This document shows positions 59,902-64,000 of a stretch of DNA of 64,000 nt, one piece after another (within the stretch, counting starts at the first letter, position 1; each line of letters begins with the position of its first letter). Below the pieces are notes generated by a model, which had not been told where the DNA came from, ran no database searches, and was given only the letters and a program-made list of their open reading frames with translations. The translations under genes and the position numbers were made by a program. The DNA comes from Agromyces allii (lineage in GTDB: Bacteria > Actinomycetota > Actinomycetes > Actinomycetales > Microbacteriaceae), in NCBI RefSeq assembly GCF_009749385.1, contig NZ_WBIN01000006.1:299424-363423 (forward strand), given 5' to 3'.

Positions 59902-61208
59902 TCGAGTACCGCTCCATCCGGGTCGGCCTCCTCGGAGCCGGCTCGGTCGGTTCGCAGGTCGCCCGGCTCCTCCTCGAGCACGGCGACGAGCTCGCGCAGC
60001 GCATCGGCGCGCGCATCGAGCTCGTCGGCATCGCCGTGCGCGACGTCGACGCCAGGCGCGACGTCGAGCTGCCCCGCGAGCTGTTCACGACCGACGCCGA
60101 CGCCCTGATCCTCGGCTCCGACATCGTCATCGAGCTCATGGGCGGCCTCGAGCCGGCCCGCACGCTCGTGCTGCAGGCCATCGCCTCCGGCGCCGACGTC
60201 GTCACGGGCAACAAGGCGCTGCTCGCGACCCACGGCCCCGAGCTCTTCGCCGCCGCGGAGCAGGTCGGTGCGCAGCTCTCCTACGAGGCCGCCGTGGGCG
60301 GCGCGATCCCGATCCTGCGCCCGCTCCGCGAGAGCCTCGCGGGCGACCGCGTCGAGCGCATCCTCGGCATCGTGAACGGCACCACGAACTTCATCCTCGA
60401 CCGCATGGACACCACGGGCGCCTCGCTCGAAGACGCACTGGCGACGGCGACCGAGCTCGGCTACGCCGAGGCCGACCCCACGGCCGACATCGGCGGCTAC
60501 GACGCCGCGCAGAAGGCCGCGATCCTCGCGAGCATCGCGTTCCACACGAACGTTCCGGTCGAATCCGTGTACCGCGAGGGCATCACCGAGGTGAGCGCCG
60601 CGCAGGTCGACTCGGCCCGCCGAGCCGGCTTCGTCGTGAAGCTGCTCGCCATCTGCGAGCGCCTCGTCGACGCCGAGACCGGCGAAGAGGGCGTCTCCGC
60701 CCGCGTCTACCCGGCCCTCGTGCCCCGCGAGCACCCGCTCGCCTCGGTTCGCGGCGCGAACAACGCCGTCTTCGTCGAGGCGTCCGCCGCCGGACCGCTC
60801 ATGTTCTACGGCGCCGGCGCCGGGGGAGTGCAGACCGCCTCCGCCGTGCTCGGCGACCTCGTCGCCATCGCCCGCCGCCACGTCATCGGCGGCCCCGGCA
60901 TGGCCGAATCCACGCACGCCGAGCTGCCGATGTTCGACATCGGCCGCATCACCACGCGCTACGCGATCACGCTCGAGGTCGTCGACGAGCCCGGCGTGCT
61001 CGAGCGCATCGCCCACGTGTTCAGCGAGCACGGGGTGTCGGTCGAGCAACTCCAGCAGACGGTGAGCAGCGGGTCCGAGCGGGCTACGCTGGTGATCGGG
61101 ACGCACGAGGCGACGGAGTCCGCGCTCGCCGAGACCGTCACCTCGCTCGCCGAGAATCCCGTCGTCGCATCCGTCGCGTCCGTCCTCCGAGTCGAAGGAA
61201 CACTGTGA
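59898..61208 (+). CDS. hom: Homoserine dehydrogenase
   Basis: 436 residues. NAD(P)-binding GLLGAGSVGSQVARLL, GNKALLATHG, catalytic region GGYDAAQKAAILASIAFHT with Lys, and a C-terminal ACT domain (about 350-436, ITLEVVDEPGVLERIAHVF) that in this family mediates threonine feedback. It reduces aspartate semialdehyde to homoserine, the shared precursor of threonine and methionine, the latter through metX here. GGAGGAA precedes the ATG inside the lysA end. The stop overlaps thrC (GTGA). Confidence 0.95.
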   Translation: MIEYRSIRVGLLGAGSVGSQVARLLLEHGDELAQRIGARIELVGIAVRDVDARRDVELPRELFTTDADALILGSDIVIELMGGLEPARTLVLQAIASGADVVTGNKALLATHGPELFAAAEQVGAQLSYEAAVGGAIPILRPLRESLAGDRVERILGIVNGTTNFILDRMDTTGASLEDALATATELGYAEADPTADIGGYDAAQKAAILASIAFHTNVPVESVYREGITEVSAAQVDSARRAGFVVKLLAICERLVDAETGEEGVSARVYPALVPREHPLASVRGANNAVFVEASAAGPLMFYGAGAGGVQTASAVLGDLVAIARRHVIGGPGMAESTHAELPMFDIGRITTRYAITLEVVDEPGVLERIAHVFSEHGVSVEQLQQTVSSGSERATLVIGTHEATESALAETVTSLAENPVVASVASVLRVEGTL

Positions 61209-62302
61209 ACCAGCCCAGCCCCAAGGCCACGTCCCGCCAGTGGCGAGGCGTCATCCGCGAGTACGCCGATCGTCTCGACGTCACGGACGCCACGCCGGTC
61301 GTCACCCTCGGCGAGGGCGGCACGCCGCTCCTGCCCGCGCCGGCGCTCTCGCGCCGCACGGGTGCCGACGTGTGGGTCAAGTACGAGGGCATGAACCCGA
61401 CCGGTTCCTTCAAGGACCGCGGCATGACCATGGCCGTCACGAAGGCCGTCGAGCGCGGTGCGAAGGTCGTCATCTGCGCCTCGACCGGCAACACGTCGGC
61501 GTCGGCCGCGGCCTACGCGACGCACGCCGGCATCAAGGCCGCGGTGCTCGTGCCCGAGGGCAAGATCGCCATGGGCAAGCTGAGCCAGGCCATCGCCCAC
61601 AACGGCGAGCTCCTGCAGGTGCAGGGCAACTTCGACGACTGCCTCGACATCGCCCGCGACCTCGCGGCGAACTACCCGGTGCACCTCGTCAACTCGGTCA
61701 ACAACGACCGCATCGAGGGGCAGAAGACGGCGGCGTTCGAGATCGTCGAGGCCCATGGCGACGCACCCGACTTCCACTTCATCCCGGTCGGCAACGCGGG
61801 CAACTACACCGCCTACACGCGCGGCTACCGCGAAGACATCGCCGCGGGCAACGCCACGCGCATGCCCCGCATGTTCGGCTTCCAGGCCTCGGGCTCCGCG
61901 CCGATCGTGCGCGGCGAGCCGGTGAAGAACCCCGAGACCATCGCGAGCGCGATCCGCATCGGCAACCCGGCCTCCTGGGAGCTCGCCCTCGCGGCGCGCG
62001 ATGAGACCGACGGCTACTTCGGCGCCATCGACGACGACAAGATCCTCGAGGCCCAGCGCATCCTCTCGGCCGAGGTCGGCATCTTCGTCGAGCCCGCGTC
62101 GGCCATCTCGGTCGCGGGCCTGCTCGAGCGCTCGGCTGCCGGGGTCATCCCCGCCGGCGCGCGCGTCGTGCTCACGGTGACCGGGCACGGCCTGAAGGAC
62201 CCCCAGTGGGCGCTCCGCACGGCCGACGGCTCCGACGTGCAGCCCACGATCGTGCCCGTCGACACGGCTCAGATCGCCGCGGTGCTCGGACTCACCTCAT
62301 GA
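61205..62302 (+). CDS. thrC: Threonine synthase
   Basis: 365 residues. The PLP Lys is in NPTGSFKDRGMTMAV, the phosphate-binding loop is VGNAGNYTAYT, and the start WRGVIREYADRL is typical of the short actinobacterial form. It converts O-phosphohomoserine to threonine. The GTG overlaps the hom stop and its own stop overlaps the thrB ATG, so the three thr genes are tightly coupled. Confidence 0.95.
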   Translation: MNQPSPKATSRQWRGVIREYADRLDVTDATPVVTLGEGGTPLLPAPALSRRTGADVWVKYEGMNPTGSFKDRGMTMAVTKAVERGAKVVICASTGNTSASAAAYATHAGIKAAVLVPEGKIAMGKLSQAIAHNGELLQVQGNFDDCLDIARDLAANYPVHLVNSVNNDRIEGQKTAAFEIVEAHGDAPDFHFIPVGNAGNYTAYTRGYREDIAAGNATRMPRMFGFQASGSAPIVRGEPVKNPETIASAIRIGNPASWELALAARDETDGYFGAIDDDKILEAQRILSAEVGIFVEPASAISVAGLLERSAAGVIPAGARVVLTVTGHGLKDPQWALRTADGSDVQPTIVPVDTAQIAAVLGLTS

Positions 62303-63258
62303 GCGTGACCGTGCCCCAGGCCTCGGCCGGCGCCGTCGACCTCGTCGGCCGCCGCGTGCACGTCAAGGTGCCCGCGACGAGCGCGAACCTCGGCCCCGGC
62401 TTCGACACCCTCGGCCTCGCGCTCGCGCGCTACGACGAGCTCGAGATCGAGGCGATCGATGCCGCGGCCCACGACATCGAGGTGCACGGCGTCGGCGAGG
62501 GCGAGGTGCCGCTCGACGAGACGCACCTCGTGGTGCGCGCCATCGCGCACACCTTCGCCCGAGTCGGCGTCGAGATGCCCTCGATCCGCCTCGTGGCGCA
62601 CAACAGCATCCCGCACGGCCGTGGACTCGGCTCGTCGGGTGCGGCGATCGTGGCCGGCGTCGTCGCGGCATCGGGGCTCCTCGAGGGCGTCGTCGACCTC
62701 AGCGCCGACGACCTGCTCGAGATCGCGACCGAGCTCGAAGGACACCCCGACAACGTGGCGCCCGCCCTCTTCGGCGGACTGACCATCGCGTGGGTCACCC
62801 CCGACGGTCCGCGCCACAAGAAGCTCATCGTGCACCGCGGCGTCTCGCCGCTCGTGCTCGTCCCCGAGCACGAGATGTCGACCGCGCTCGCCCGATCGCT
62901 GCAGCCCCAGTCGGTGCCCCACGAAGACGCGGTGTTCAACGTGTCGCGTTCGGCGCTGCTCATCGCCGCGCTCATCCAGAGCCCCGAGCTGCTGCTCCAG
63001 GCCACCGAAGACAAGCTGCACCAGAACTACCGGGCTCAGGCGATGCCCGAGACCGATCGGCTCATCCAGGCGCTCCGCGCGGCCGGCCACCCGGCCGTCG
63101 TGTCCGGCGCCGGGCCGTCGATCCTGGTGCTCGCGAGCGACCCGAGCGCACGCGCCGAGGCCGTGCGTCTGGTCGAGGAGTCGGCCGAGACCGCGTGGCA
63201 GCCGCTGCCGCTCGCGGTCGACTTCCTGGGTGCGACCGTCACGCCCGTGGTCGACTGA
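62299..63258 (+). CDS. thrB: Homoserine kinase
   Basis: 319 residues of the GHMP kinase family. Motif 1: VPATSANLGPGFDTLGLAL. Motif 2 (ATP loop): SIPHGRGLGSSGAAIVAGV. Motif 3: AVVSGAGPSILVLA. It phosphorylates homoserine for ThrC. The ATG overlaps the thrC stop by 4 bp. It is the last gene of the thr block, and a hairpin stands between it and rho. Confidence 0.95.
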   Translation: MSVTVPQASAGAVDLVGRRVHVKVPATSANLGPGFDTLGLALARYDELEIEAIDAAAHDIEVHGVGEGEVPLDETHLVVRAIAHTFARVGVEMPSIRLVAHNSIPHGRGLGSSGAAIVAGVVAASGLLEGVVDLSADDLLEIATELEGHPDNVAPALFGGLTIAWVTPDGPRHKKLIVHRGVSPLVLVPEHEMSTALARSLQPQSVPHEDAVFNVSRSALLIAALIQSPELLLQATEDKLHQNYRAQAMPETDRLIQALRAAGHPAVVSGAGPSILVLASDPSARAEAVRLVEESAETAWQPLPLAVDFLGATVTPVVD

Positions 63259-63305
63259 GCGGGGAGCCCGTTCTCCGTTTCGTTCTCCACAGGGCGCGTC
63301 ACGAA

Positions 63306-63334
63306 TCGGCGCATCGCTCGTCGGGTGATAGCAT
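63306..63334 (+). promoter_or_regulatory. Candidate rho promoter
   Basis: TCGGCG (63306-63311), 17 bp, TAGCAT (63329-63334). The box pair copies the spacing and -35 of the lysA candidate. The -10 lies in the loop of the hairpin at 63314-63355. Confidence 0.35.
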
Positions 63335-63355
63335 TGGAGCGCACCCGACGAGCGA
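63314..63355 (+). terminator. Hairpin between thrB and rho
   Basis: 14-bp perfect stem (TCGCTCGTCGGGTG with its complement) around a 14-nt loop, 55 nt after the thrB stop. It may end the thr operon or act in the rho leader. Confidence 0.6.
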
Positions 63356-63512
63356 CGCACTGTTCGCGTTCAACGTCGCATCGTGCAATTCCCGGCAATC
63401 ATTGCTTTCTCGCTCGCGCACGTCTGCGCCCCCGGCGCATGACCTCTGACGTGTCAGCGACCAGCTCTTCTGGGTTCGCATATCTTGCGACCAGGGGAAA
63501 GGAACATACCCA

Positions 63513-64000
63513 GTGACCAACGCATCCGACCACGCTGAACTGAGCGCGGCGAACCGCACCAAACTCTCCACCCTGAAGGTCGCCGAGCTCCAGGAGCTCG
63601 CCTCCTCGCTCGGCATCTCCGGCGCCTCCAAGCGCCGCAAGGGCGAGCTCGTGGACCTGATCTCGGCCCACCAGATCGGCGAGGCTCCCGACGTCGAGAC
63701 GGCCGACGCCGTCGACGCGCCGCCGGTCGAGGCTCCGGCCGTCGAGGCACCGGCCGCGCCCGAGGCCTCCGAGCCCGTGGCTGCGGCCGTCGAGGCCGTG
63801 GCCGAGCCCGTCGCCGAGGCTCCCGCAGCAGACGCCGAAGCCCCCGCGGCTCCGGCACGCACCCGCCAGGGCCGTCAGCCGCGCCGCGCGACGAGCGCGA
63901 CCACCGCTGCCGCCCAGCACGCGAACGCCGGCGCCTCCGGTGTCGACCTCGTGCCCGCGGCATCCGCCGCCGACACCGACGAGGCCCGCGAGGCCGCTCG
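63513..64000 (+). CDS. rho: Transcription termination factor Rho, N-terminal part
   Basis: 162 codons before the window ends, no stop. The N-terminal helix bundle domain reads LSTLKVAELQELASSLGISGASKRRKGELVDLISA. It is followed by an Ala/Pro/Glu-rich, then basic insert, the extended actinobacterial N-terminal domain that precedes the cold-shock and ATPase domains (outside the window). GTG 63513 has AAAGGAA upstream. Position after thrB matches other Actinobacteria. The 254-nt gap upstream holds a hairpin, a possible promoter and a short open frame that ends over the GTG. Confidence 0.93.
   Translation, partial: MTNASDHAELSAANRTKLSTLKVAELQELASSLGISGASKRRKGELVDLISAHQIGEAPDVETADAVDAPPVEAPAVEAPAAPEASEPVAAAVEAVAEPVAEAPAADAEAPAAPARTRQGRQPRRATSATTAAAQHANAGASGVDLVPAASAADTDEAREAA

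Noticed and set aside
1..64000. CRISPR arrays, insertion sequences, prophage or integrated islands
   Set aside because: No regularly spaced repeats, transposase, integrase or change in base composition was seen; GC content and codon style are even throughout.

Overview
The window is about 70 percent GC and reads as an uninterrupted piece of actinobacterial chromosome. Several features point that way. There is a WhiB1-type iron-sulfur regulator, an RsrA-type zinc anti-sigma factor, a fused 2-oxoglutarate decarboxylase/dehydrogenase (Kgd/OdhA), GuaB1, NnrD, DtxR/IdeR-type iron boxes, and a Rho with a long Ala/Pro/Glu-rich N-terminal insert. Gene content and the very frequent word GCGGCATCCG/CGGATGCCGC suggest Microbacteriaceae (an Agromyces-like organism), but genus placement is inference. 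I see no transposase, integrase, phage gene, CRISPR array or replication origin. No stretch longer than about 255 bp lacks a gene.

Layout. 1-7.9 kb: a truncated ParA/MinD-like ATPase, the sensor kinase pdtaS, whiB1, a small membrane protein, bcp, rsgA, aroA, then sigH-rsrA. This neighbourhood (whiB1, pdtaS, sigH with its anti-sigma factor, aroA, rsgA) is also clustered in Mycobacterium tuberculosis. 7.9-18.2 kb: an MMPL transporter, kgd, guaB1 and two CorC/HlyC-type membrane proteins. 18.3-26.6 kb: a VOC protein, an old-yellow-enzyme oxidoreductase divergent from nnrD, an amino-acid ABC importer, a GT87-like membrane protein, a thiamine-binding protein and an MFS exporter. 26.6-29.8 kb: a three-gene signalling operon (kinase, membrane pseudokinase-like protein, NarL-type regulator). 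29.9-34 kb: metX, metY and an acyltransferase. 34-40.6 kb: SDR, potassium channel, phosphoribosyltransferase, S51 peptidase, ung, GNAT acetyltransferase, membrane protein, amidase. 40.6-45.9 kb: a five-gene iron-siderophore uptake locus with two iron boxes. 46-53.4 kb: an HEXXH membrane protein with a disulfide reductase, an arginase-family protein, a PspA/TPM envelope pair and an ECF sigma factor with its membrane partner. 53.4-64 kb: tRNA-Arg(CCG), a ROK regulator, a lipoprotein, argS, a DUF2993 protein, then lysA-hom-thrC-thrB and the start of rho.

Working together. The last block joins arginine-tRNA charging to the aspartate-family pathway (lysine, threonine), and metX/metY form the methionine branch. 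The iron locus pairs uptake (binding protein, two permeases, ATPase) with a reductase that releases the metal. Genes inside operons overlap by 4 bp (ATGA or GTGA) again and again, which implies translational coupling. Many first genes have a TANNNT-like -10 hexamer 6 or 7 nt before the start codon and no Shine-Dalgarno sequence, the pattern of leaderless transcription.

The window is mostly housekeeping. The signals most worth following are non-coding: the strongly enriched 10-mer, the leaderless promoter pattern, the iron box placed over a start codon, a three-way-junction fold upstream of whiB1, a hairpin beside the ECF sigma ribosome-binding site, and a tandem repeat ahead of the GNAT gene. 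On the protein side, the candidates are the kinase/pseudokinase pair and the HEXXH/disulfide-reductase pair.
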